A DNA stretch of 64,000 nt from Gyromitra esculenta (lineage: Eukaryota > Ascomycota > Pezizomycetes > Pezizales > Discinaceae): the NCBI GenBank assembly GCA_038503075.1, contig JBCAML010000001.1, positions 3,472,001-3,536,000 on the forward strand, in the 5' to 3' direction. Both the position numbers and the translations under genes were made by a program. A model generated the notes under the pieces. The model was not told the origin of the DNA and ran no database searches. It saw nothing but the letters and a program-made list of their open reading frames with translations. Shown here piece after piece: positions 12,653 to 23,302 of this stretch. The first letter of the stretch is position 1. Every line of letters begins with the position of its first letter.

Positions 12653-13307
12653 TTAGGCAACAGATACAGAGATCAAACTCTGTTGGTCTTGCCCTTTAGT
12701 CGAATTTTCCACCATAACATGGTCGAAATCTAAATCCAACTGGGAGAGCAAAGCTTCAAGCTCCTCGCCTTCACGCTCAATAATCTCATCAAAATCATCA
12801 TCCTGATCATCGCCTGTAACTTAGAGTTAGACGGAAATTCTCAATCTCAACATGTCACGGCGATTCATACCCGTAGCTTGGTCAGCTTGATCAGGAAGCT
12901 CGTAATATTGTGCATCATCATCTAGCTCGAGTTCTTCTTCTTCGTAAATAGTTGATATTTTTGCAGCAGCTCTGGCCTGTGTTGCTTCCCATCGTTTCTG
13001 TTCAGATACAAAAATCAACCGCATCATCTGTGTAGGATGGGATATTAGGCATTGCTCGGACGCCTAGAGGGAGAGAAATAAAGGAAGACAAAGACAACAA
13101 GGAGTGACATGCCTCGTCTTCACCACCCCTCGACTTCATAATTTTCTCCTCACGTCCATTTTTAACCTTCTTCAAAAATAAATTTCGTCGCGTCTCACGT
13201 CCTTTTTCGCAAGAGGTAAAAATAGGCACTGGTTTGAACAATCTCTTAGGTGCCAGAAAATCAGGCGGAGACGAAGGTGGCGAAGGAAGCATCCTTGGAC
13301 TAAACAT
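12653..13307 (-). CDS. Conserved fungal acidic protein of unknown function
   Basis: Minus-strand exons: 13307-13113, 13027-12871, 12813-12653; 170 residues, frame kept. The first intron needs a GC donor (GAG|GCATGT). Joining there restores a GGEDEMMRLIF run. The N-terminus is Pro/Ser-rich (MLPSPPSSPPDFLAPKRLF). A basic block rich in KK/RR follows, then the MMRLIFVSEQKRWEATQAR helix, then a strongly acidic C-terminal half. No named domain recognised. The start is the first Met of the Pro-rich segment; an upstream in-frame Met at 13451 cannot be excluded. It diverges from RAE1 with about 490 bp between starts. Confidence 0.65.
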
Positions 13308-13792
13308 TGAACCATTGACTGTGTTTCGTGGATGGTTAGACAAGGGCGAGGACCGAGAGGGGGTATGCGGGAGTGGTGGCGAAAGTTTGCATGGGGTGGT
13401 GGGAATGTATATCTGAGAAACCTTACAGGCAAAGTCCGCAGAGATGGCCATGGCGAGAATGGAGATATGTGGAGGAGGATGAGGACGAGGACGATGGTCT
13501 GGGAGCGACGCGTTAAGCAACAGAACGCGACCTTCTTATCGCGCACAAATCATGCTCGATGCAGCCACAAAAATACAACAGCTTCAGCCACCGCGTCTCC
13601 CCGCCATTTACACTCCCCCAGTTCACAGAGATCGCGACAAAGAACACGAGAGTGCCTGTGCGGCTCACCATTATCCAGCAGCAACATCGCCAACACTAGT
13701 TCAGACACCAACTCAGTCGATTGGCCGAGTCCACGTCGGCCCTTAACCCAAACCTATCCATCACAGTCTCCTATTTGAATCTAATAACGACA

Positions 13793-15105
13793 ATGTCGCT
13801 TTTCGGAGCTACCACCACTTCAACACCTGCTGCTACCGCCAATAATACTCAGGGCGATTTGAGTAAAGATGTCGAACTCACCACGCCCCCAGAGGACAGT
13901 GTCTCCGATCTTTCGTTCTCCCCGCAGTCTGAGCATCTAGCAGTCGCTTCGTGGGATAGTAAAGTCCGCATTTACGAAATTTCGGAAACTGGCCAGTCTA
14001 TGGGGAAAGCCCTGTATGGACACCAAGGCCCTGTTCTATCAGTCCACTGGTCGAAGGTTGGCTAACCTGCCTGGTTTGGGCTCCGACGCGCCTCAATATC
14101 ATTAATACTAATCTTTTTTTTATGCCTAGGATGGCACCAAGGTTGTTTCCGGTGGGGCTGATAAGGCTGCTCGCATGTTTGATGTCCAGTCAGGACAGTC
14201 CCAACAAGTTGCCGCTCATGACGAACCCGTCCGCTGTGTTCGTATGTTCCAAGCGCCAAACGCAGGTGAGATGCTTGTCACAGGTTCCTGGGACAAGACT
14301 CTCAAGTATTGGGATCTTCGGCAACAGCAACCGGCCGCAACCGTGCCGATGCAGGAGCGAGTATACACTCTTGATGTTTGTCAAGGTCTACTAGTTTGTG
14401 GCACTGCAGAAAGATACATCAATGTCATAAATCTAGCCAACCCAACCACCATCTTTAAAACAATCCAGAGTCCGTTGAAGTGGCAGACGAGGGTTGTTAG
14501 TTGTTTCCCTGACGCCACAGGGTTCGCTGTTGGGAGTATTGAGGGGAGGTGCGCAATTCAGTACGTGGAGGAGAAGAATGCAAAGTAAGTTTTGTAAGGG
14601 AAATTGCGGCGTGCATGGATTCAGCACCGAAGCTGACGTTCCTTTAAGTATGAACTTTTCGTTTAAATGTCACCGGGAAACCCCATCAACTGGCATTGCC
14701 AACGTCTACAGCGTTAATGACATATCTTTCCATCCCACTTTCGGTACCTTTTCTACTGCAGGTTCAGATGGGACGTTCCATTTTTGGTACGTAATGCTAC
14801 CGGTTCCTTTTTTGCTATCACTACTCTAAATGTTGACTCCCGCCGGACACGCCAAATCTCACCTAACGATTACATGTATGTACAGGGATAAGGATGCCAA
14901 ACATCGTCTTAAAGGATTCCCATCCGTCAACGGGAGCATCCCGACAACCGGGTTCAACAGGAACGGAAACATATTTGCGTATGCTATCAGCTATGATTGG
15001 AGCAAGGGACATCAGGCCAACAACCCGCAATACCCTACCAAGGTTATGCTGCATCCTATTAAAGAGGACGAGGCGAAGCCAAGGCCTGTCGCGAAGAAGC
15101 GGTAG
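13793..15105 (+). CDS. RAE1: mRNA export WD40 protein Rae1/Gle2
   Basis: Seven-bladed WD40 protein of the nuclear pore that binds the Nup98/Nup116 GLEBS motif and serves mRNA export. Exons: 13793-14056, 14130-14584, 14649-14786, 14886-15105; 358 residues, all junctions in frame. The N-terminus MSLFGATTTS has an FG dipeptide. Blades are visible as DSVSDLSFSP, DGTKVVSGGADKAARMFD, GSWDKTLKYWD and the diagnostic NFSFKCHRE. The C-terminal IFAYAISYDWSKGH is typical of Rae1/Gle2. Confidence 0.96.
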
Positions 15106-15686
15106 TTCAATACACGTTAGAATGTGAGGAATTATCTGTCAGGGTGATTTTAATAAAGTTTAGCTGAGACAAAGTTATTGGCGTTCCTTTTGAAGGGAGT
15201 TCTTGTATTTGTCTTGCTATTGTGCTGTTTGGGTAACTTGATATGGCCTAGATGCCTTAAAGCTCCAACAAAAGAAACGGGCATTTAATGTTGATGCAGG
15301 ATTTTGGATGTATTTATAACCCTCGAGTCTCAGTTGAGAATTGGGTTATCAAACCCCTGTCCACTTATACTGTCGATAATCACAAAATTTTCACAAACTT
15401 CTAAGCTGGCAAGGCTGAGAAATTTTTTAGCTTCGAGCTTCGGGACAGTCCAACAAGTTGTAATGCAAATTGCGTGCCAGGGCCTGAGCCTCCGTTATGG
15501 AAGCATCATAGGTGCTATACATGCGGCGTTAAGCCACAGACACGAGATAATACATGGTCCGACACTTTTGAGTCTCAAGGGTTGCGTAGCGCAACTGGTG
15601 CATATTTCAAAGAGAGTAAATATAACGAAATACTCAGGCTGCGGGGGGGAGTCCAAAAATTCAAGCAACTGGGTCAACCCCCAATG

Positions 15687-15835
15687 TACCGTATAATCTG
15701 GTGAAATTCGGTTTAGCGCTAGTCCACAGAAAGTAAGTGCTAGCCCTAAGGTGGTTTAGGCTGGCCGTTTTGCTTGCTTTTTACCTATATGAGCCCCTGC
15801 CAGCACCAAACCGAATTTCACCAGATTATACGGTA
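15687..15835. mobile_element. MITE-like foldback element, 28-bp perfect inverted ends
   Basis: Positions 15687-15714 and 15808-15835 are exact reverse complements (28 of 28), starting TACCGTATAATCTGG. If the outer TA on each side is the target duplication, the ends start CCGTATAATC, as expected of a Tc1/mariner-type MITE. The 93-bp centre has no coding potential. Confidence 0.75.
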
Positions 15836-16619
15836 TGCGCGGCATGCAGAAACAACCCTGTTATGCACCCCATATTTTATCGTTCTGAGATACCGATCTG
15901 TGTCCATGCAAAGGATGTCGGGCAGATGATTCCGGCATCTAAATGCGCAGCAGATCTTGCACGAACCAATGGTCTCCCATGTGGCCTATATCAGAATTTG
16001 AACACCCAAACTTCAACCTCCAAACTGATGACAAATATCCTGATTTTCATCTCATCTTCCCGCATCCAACTCTTTGCAGTACCATGCAGCAACTGTGCAT
16101 GAAGTTAAAAATGAATGGGTGAGTTATTTTTTATTTTGGGAGGAGGAGGTCAGTTCCGAAGCGCAGGTACTAATAACTGCATAACAGCCGATGCGTTTTT
16201 TAGTGTATTGCAAAACGGTGATGACACCTAGATGTAGTACATGTATGTACATATACCTGGGAACCTTCTTTTATGCAATTGAGACTCAATAAGAACGTAA
16301 GAGAAAAGAGCATATCAAGTCAGTTGGAGCAATCATTCAGCCTCGTGATGTTAAAAGTGAGGGAAAAGTAAAGACATAGAATGCTCCAGTCTCAGCCATT
16401 TCCCTTACCTTCCCCCCTTTTCTTTTTCCTTCATTGTTCTCCAGCCTTGCTTTCTTCTGGTTCTCCCAATAGTGGGAGTTGTTGGGGTGATTCAAGGCTC
16501 GTGTTAGCGTGGGTTAGGGTACTCTACATGTATCTAGATACCCGTCGATGCTAGGCTAGGCGGGCGCGCTTGCAGTAAGGGTCCTTTCTATTCTCCCGAT
16601 AGATAGATACATGTAGCTG

Positions 16620-16626
16620 TGAGTCA
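16620..16626. promoter_or_regulatory. GCN4/CPC1-type site upstream of ASN1
   Basis: TGAGTCA, 206 bp before the ASN1 ATG and four bases after a TACATGTA at 16608-16615. It suggests general amino-acid control of asparagine synthetase, as in yeast. Inference from motif and context only. Confidence 0.5.
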
Positions 16627-16831
16627 AGCTAAAAAAAAAAAACAGCGTTTCCCCTCCCCCTCAACATCGGCCCTTCCACCCCGCCTCTTTTCCCGGTTAT
16701 CCCTCTCTATAAAAGTAATCGTGTGCCCCCTTCACCCTTTTTGCCTGACAGAAAGCCTTTCCCCTCTATTCCCGATCGCAAGTTTCAATCGAATAATATA
16801 TTATCACTACCTTGATACCACTTCTGCGACT

Positions 16832-19141
16832 ATGTGTGGTGAGAAATAACCTTTCACCTGTTCTGTGGTGTAGCGAGCAGACTGATGAAATGATGAAATG
16901 TAAAGGAATCTTCGCTTGCCACAAGCATCCTGATGTGCACAGGTTCAAGCCTCAAGCTTTGCAACTAGCCAAAGCGTACGACATTCTTCTTCTGGTACTC
17001 TGGGACTCGAGTGCTGATGTGCTACTGTAGTGTCCGTCATCGTGGACCCGATTGGAGTGAGCTGCACTTTATTTCTGTGTTCCTTTGACGCCAGCTCTAA
17101 TCTTTTTTTTTTAGGCGGAAACGTCATTGCCAATGATACAAGTAATTTCCCAATTTACCCCACTCGGGATTTCGGAACAATGAGCTTATCGAGAAAAAAA
17201 ATCATAGTTTTAACCCACGAACGTTTGAGTATTGTCGGGATTGGTAGTTTTCCTACCTCCTGTGCCGAAAAAGGTTAAGCCCACGATTTTTCTGACCAAA
17301 GCATAACAGACAGCGGAGCACAACCCCTTGCCAATGAGGAGGGCACGATCTTCTTGGCTGTCAATGGGGAAATCTATAACCACAGAATACTGCGCAAACA
17401 GCTCAAAGCTGATACAAAATTTAAGACCCACTCGGACTGTGAAGTCATCCTACATTTAGTAGGACACCCATCTTCAAGTCCCAATTATGTAACAAATGCA
17501 TGTACTAACTTGGTCTCCAGTATCCTGAGCATGGTATTGATACCCCGAAATTGCTCGATGGGATGTTCTCTTTCGTCCTCTACGACAAGACGAAGGATCG
17601 TACAATCGCTGCGCGTGATCCGATTGGTATCACTAGCTTCTATCAAGGCTGGTCCTCAGAAACCCCTGGTGCCGTCTACTTCGCCTCCGAATTGAAGTGT
17701 CTTCACCCAGTTTGCGACAAGATCATTCCCTTTCCCCCGGGACATGTGTACGACTCCGCCACTGGTAAGACTAGTAGGTACTTCCAACCTTCATGGTGGA
17801 ACCCAGCCAATGTACCCTCAACTCCAGTTGATTACGAACGCATAAGGATCACATTAGAAAAGGCAGTTCGTAAACGGCTCATGGCCGAAGTCCCTTACGG
17901 AGTGCTCTTGTCCGGAGGCCTTGACTCGAGTTTGATTGCTTCAATTGCTGCTCGCGAGACAGAAAAGTTGAAGATCAAGTCTGGAGTAATAAACGGTAAC
18001 GTGGTTCCACACGAGTTGGTAGGCATCGACGAAGATGACGATCTTTCGACAATTACCGCATTGCCAGAACTACACTCGTTCTCTATCGGTCTTCCCGGAT
18101 CCCCGGATACCATAGCAGCGAAGAGGGTGGCCAAATATTTGGGGACTGTGCATCACGAATTCAATTTTACCTTACAAGAAGGTTTGGACGCTCTCCGGGA
18201 TGTCATTTACCACCTAGAAACATTTGATGTGACCACCATCCGTGCATCAACACCTATGTATCTTCTTAGCAGGAAGATCAAAGCCCAAGGGGTAAAAATG
18301 GTTCTTAGTGGAGAAGGAAGTGATGAGATATTTGGCGGTTATCTCTACTTCGTCAACGCACCTAGTAAGGAGGAGTTTCACGAGGAAACAATCAAGAGAG
18401 TTAAGAACCTTCATCTTTCGGATTGTTTGAGGGCCAACAAATCGACCTCTGCTTGGGGTGTTGAGGCTCGTGTTCCTTTTCTAGATAAGGAGGTTAGATT
18501 CTCGTGAAATATGGCTCGTCTAGTGAAATTATGGTGTCTGATGCTGATTTATATAGTTCTTGGAGGTCTCAATGAACATTGATCCTAGCAATAAGCTGAT
18601 TATTAAGGGGGAACGTCTCGAGAAATACATTCTGAGAAAAGCATTCGATACTAGCGACAAACCTGATATGAAACCTTACCTCCCTGAAGACATTCTCTGG
18701 CGCCAAAAGGAGCAGTTTAGTGATGGCGTTGGGTATGGGTGGATTGACGTGCTGAAGGTATACCTATCACATGACCCCTTGTTCCTTTAGGGCTTAGTAA
18801 ACAGAAGTCACTGACTACTAAACCAAGGATACTGCCGAAAAAATGGTCACCGATGAGCAATTAAAGAACCCTAAGCCAGAGTGGGGCGATGATTCCCCTG
18901 ATAGTAAAGAAGGATATTGGTATAGATGCATGTTCGATGAGCAGTTTCCTATCCAATGTGCCTCTACAGTCATGAGATGGAAGCCCACCTGGTCCAACCA
19001 AACAGACCCTAGCGGAAGGCAAGTGTTTTCTGTCAGGCTAATACTTTGGCGAGCCGAAGCTATTCCTCTTTTCCAACGCCACGTAGCTAATAGTTATGCA
19101 AAAACAGAGCTATTGACATCCATGTTGCCAAATATGACTAA
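16832..19141 (+). CDS. ASN1: Asparagine synthetase (glutamine-hydrolysing)
   Basis: Makes asparagine from aspartate, glutamine and ATP. Exons: 16832-16838, 16906-16975, 17031-17056, 17115-17141, 17208-17243, 17310-17458, 17521-18492, 18557-18757, 18828-19018, 19108-19141; 570 residues, every phase matches. The 7-nt first exon codes Met-Cys plus one base, so the class II amidotransferase nucleophile Cys2 sits beside the first splice site ([11 protein letters not shown]). [17 protein letters not shown] and NGEIYNH follow. The synthetase domain has the ATP PP-loop SGGLDSSL and the [12 protein letters not shown] loop. The last intron uses a GC donor (AG|GCAAGT), which restores the family ending [12 protein letters not shown]. 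Six short exons in the first 630 bp are unusual. Confidence 0.96.
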
Positions 19142-21668
19142 AGGCTGCATCGTGGCTCTTATTGGTATATGTTTTAGAATGATAAAAGGGTGGGAATCAT
19201 TCAAATTAGGGTGGTCTGTTATTTGTTTGTCGTTGATTACTCATGATAAATAGAAGGCATTTCACGCGATGATTTTGAGTATGACTTTTATATTCAGTTC
19301 CCTTGTTTACTGGGATCCGAAATTTACTCTTTATGGCGTTTCCGAAAAAATCTCACACTATCTTTAGATTTATTATGTACCTACAATGCACAAAAAATTC
19401 TCATCTTTCACCGCTTTTTAAAATTAGAGAGAACTCCTATGCCCCACAGCTGATCTTTTCTAGAAATTTACCTTATAGAAAATCCTAACCCAGATACCGC
19501 GGAGCAAGAATACGTTTTGAGGCTACCTAATGACTACCTTTGAGTTGTTATTTAGACGCGCAATCTTCGTCATTTGGTATATGTGGTTATATCTGTCGTT
19601 CCCCATTGGCTGAGTAGCACTGTTTAGACCCATCTATGAAAAAAAAATACCCATCCTGGAATCTACCTACTATGATTCGATGCGTAGGTTCCTCCTAAAA
19701 AACCTCAAACTATCCTCACCTCCCTCACCCATTCACCACAAAACTCAGACGTGATAAGAAATAAAAACATCACACATAGTGTTCCCCCAAAGACAGTAAG
19801 GTATATAAGGTTATTTTAATCCTTTTAATTGCATAGCCATTATCCCTCCGACCGTAGAAGCCCAAATTCTGTGCCAAACGCACCAGAATGTTAAGCCCAA
19901 TTTTTAAAAGCCTAATAACCCCTCAACCATGCAGGCTCACCCTTCCCCTAGGTATGTATGGGGCTATTTATCAGGCCTGGAAGAATCATTCTCCGATGAG
20001 TACACGATTTCCTCTTTTTCCTTGAAACGGTTATGAATAACCGACCTTTGTAGCCATTTCTCACGAAAACACACCTATTTCACAACGTGTACCGTAGCAG
20101 CCTCAACTAGAGGGATATCATTGGGAAGCTCTTGAAGCCACAAGAGATGATTATTATCTACTCTTCTACCAAGCATAATTTTTTTAGCATGTATTTTCGC
20201 CCAGCTAGAAACTCCCCAAAAGGTGGGTTTTGGTGGATTTTGGGAGATTTGGAGGGTTGACGGCCAAGGTTTTGGGTGAGGGCACCACCAAAATTCTGGC
20301 AACTTCGCTAAACTAGGCCCTATAAACAGCACGAGCCCCCCCAATACTCATCTGATAAACCCGGTAATATATGTATTAAAGTTAACTATATGGAGTTTTT
20401 TTTAATTTTTTTAATTGGATTGCTGCCCTGTCATTAAAACGTTGTGGTGTTGCCAAAAGTGGACCTCTAAATCATCAAATTCTGCACAATTTTACATAAA
20501 AACAGCGTTATATTAAACTCATAATTTGTCATATAATTCTAAAGAGCTTACTGCATGATTGTATGTAGAGGGAAAAGGTTAAAACCATGTGGTGTTGTAG
20601 CTATTCTTGATATTGTGGTTGAAAATAGTGGTCCATACGGGTCATAGATCGCTACGACTGAAGGGATAACCCCCTAATTTTCCATCACTTCTAATAATAT
20701 TACCAGATTACATGTAGATATGTGTATAGAGGCAGGTAGGAGGTAGACCTCGAAGCGGGCCCGAATCGGCCGAAAGAGGCCCGAGCGGCACCTAAAACAG
20801 TATTCTAGTGAAACTAGCATATCAACCTTATTCTAGCTTTCAGTTATACCTTTATTTCTATTCTAATTCATATATTTATTTTTTGAAAGGCTTAAGATTT
20901 GGTAACTTGGCCATGCTGCTCCCTATAGATTGCCGTAATGCTCACCACGCTCACACATCTTACTGTTTTTAAGAAAAGACATCCCGTATACGTTCTACGT
21001 ACAGGGAGCTACCGTATTGTGGTGGGGCTCCGGACGATACAGTTTGTTCTGTGAAATAACGGGCATGAAGGTGTCGGTTACTTGACTCTCTAAAGGTTGG
21101 CTGTACGTATATGTCTATACACCTGGATACTTTAATAGCCTTCTAAAAAAAACCCAGACGCCCATGTATGTACTCTGGCCTGTATCTTCCATCAATTTCC
21201 ATCCCGTAACCTTTTCCGAAGCTATACCCTGTATTAGTATTAGAAGGTTTCTCCAAAACTCTGTTGAATATAATGAATAGATATGTGATATTCAGTCTCG
21301 AGTAAAGTAAAGAAGAGAAAAGAGAATAGAAGAGCGGGAATAGAGCTCCATATATATACTCCCTATGGAGTCATATAAACAGGTTTATAGGGCTCTTTGG
21401 GCGCTGAATGGATCGGCCCGAGAAACCCCCATTAGCAGGCGAGACTATTGACCAAACCGATATCGGTATCCCGAGTAATGACGTGCCAATGAAACACTAG
21501 GAAGCCTATGGATATATACCATATATCCAACAAACTCCTCGACACTTAAATCGAGTGAGTTTATATGACACAATTTCGGAGTAAATAAGATGAACTTGTT
21601 AGGACACTCCTTTCTCTCCCACACCATTGATCTTTTAAGGAAGAAAACAATAGCTATTAAGATCCTGG
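19142..21668. other. Convergent intergenic region, no gene recognised
   Basis: 2.5 kb, AT-rich, between the ASN1 and RRP41 3' ends. An antisense frame at 20075-20344 is open for 89 codons without recognisable motifs. One TACATGTA at 20709. No inverted repeats with clear target duplications seen. Confidence 0.55.
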
Positions 21669-22615
21669 CTACAAAGCTCCTCTCCTCGCCATCTCATTTC
21701 CGTGCGTTCTAACAATTTCATCCATAAGTTCTCTTAACTTCCCGCATCCATCCAATGCAACTACCATCATCCCCTCCAACCTCTCAAGTCTAACTTTCGT
21801 CTCCAGCTGTAATAGCGTGATCTTCTCTCCGCCCCCAATCGTCCCTACTGTAATACTTGGAAGATCGGCCTCTTCGAGATTATTCATATCCAACAATGGG
21901 TCCTCTCCCTCATCTTCAGAATTATTACTGTTACTGCGAACGAAGTGAGAACCGGCGGTGCAAGCGACAACATAATCGCTCATGGGAACGCCAGCATCTA
22001 TGAGTGCGAGCGTGCAAGCATTTATGCAAGTCGCGAGGACAGAGCCGTCTTGGGAGAGGATATGGAGGGTGATGAAGATTTCGGAGCGCGGGTGAAGTTG
22101 CGTTAGAATTGCTTCAGAGAATGTTCGCTGGAGAGTGGTTTGCATCTCTTGAACCCGTCTGCGAGTATTCAATCAGTCTTAACTCTCGCTTGATATTGAA
22201 GGTTGTCAAAAAAAAAAAAACGGCGCAGCGTGAAGCTATTAAAGAGGAAGGAGGGGGGGAGAGAACAAGGACCTACTTATCTCCTCTAGCTCTTTTCTTC
22301 CTGTCATTTCCGCTAAATGCCGCGAAATAAACCTCCACGGCCACTGTCGCCTTGTCTTGGTTCCTATTACCCCCCATCTTAGGTTCTACCGGGCCTGTGA
22401 CTGTGCATATTATTTTTGTATTCCCCCACTCTACGTATGAGGAACCGTCTGCAGCCGTAGTATTCGATAACCGTGCATCGAATCGACGGAGTTCGTTCCA
22501 GCGCCGGCCATCAATCCGAAGTCCTTCGGGAGAGAGAAGTTCGTGACGGGACTAGGAGTATAATCTAGTTAGTTTTCGTAGACAACCAGAAGTCGAGTAA
22601 GGGAATTGGCACCAT
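21669..22615 (-). CDS. SKI6: Exosome core subunit RRP41/SKI6 (RNase PH fold)
   Basis: Ring subunit of the RNA exosome, acting in nuclear and cytoplasmic 3'-5' RNA decay. Minus-strand exons: 22615-22613 (ATG only), 22551-22277, 22158-21669; 255 residues. The first coding exon is a single codon followed by the donor GTGCCA. The intron ends ACTAACTAG...CCTAG and the next exon begins SRHELLSPEGLRIDGRRW, the family start. Other marks are VEWGNTKIICTVTGPVEP, RVQEMQTTLQRTFSEAI and IDAGVPMSDYV. RPT4 lies upstream in the same orientation, with 690 bp between them. Confidence 0.93.
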
Positions 22616-23302
22616 TATTTAGCGGAGAATTTGTCTTTGACGAAGTTAGAATGATAGGGATAGATAACGTTGGGCGTTGGACGGAGCCCCAGGGTATGCC
22701 AAGGGTGCCATCTTTTGAGCCGCAAAACTCATTTGCGAATAGCTATTATTCACCATTGTAATAGCAGGGCCTTGATTTTCGATTTTTGCACCTTTAATTT
22801 CTGGGCACAAACTCTCTAGCAGAACTGACGTTAACCTATAAAAATTGGAATAAGGTTTAAAATAAATTTGTCGTGGAATCAGCAGTTGAACGATCCTTTG
22901 AGATCGTAATTACCTAGATAATATATATACATACATGAAGCCAGGAAGATAGGAAACTTATTCACAACAAAGAGAAGGATAGCTTGGTTACCTTCGGAGA
23001 ATACTGGTAGACTGGGACCCTGGTTAGTAGTAGCAAAGGATGGGCATATGATATATTAATAGGTTGCTCGAAGCATTTAGTCTCTATGCGTTTTGTAAAC
23101 TAAGAGATAAAGTTTATCTATCTAAGTGAGTTTAAACTCGCCCCCCATGTGTTGGCTACGTGTATTCATCTATATAATAGGACAAGGTGATCATGACTTT
23201 GGATGCTGGCATCAAGTAATATTGCTATGGATGTACAGGAAAACAGTAACCTACAAAAGACTATGGACCCTAATTCCATGCATTCCATATGGCCCTAGCT
23301 CA
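22616..23302. other. Intergenic region RPT4-RRP41
   Basis: About 690 bp between tandem minus-strand genes, holding the RRP41 promoter and the RPT4 3' flank. No coding signal or repeat seen. Confidence 0.5.

Larger units (their letters stand above)
15106..16831. other. Intergenic region RAE1-ASN1 with a MITE and upstream sites
   Basis: Contains the 149-bp foldback element at 15687-15835. The ASN1 promoter half holds three TACATGTA palindromes (16238, 16525, 16608) and a TGAGTCA site at 16620. Pyrimidine-rich stretches lie at 16390-16440 and 16640-16760. No gene seen. Confidence 0.55.

Noticed and set aside
20075..20344. 89-codon open frame on the minus strand
   Set aside because: No homology recognised, no splice partners, biased composition; probably chance.
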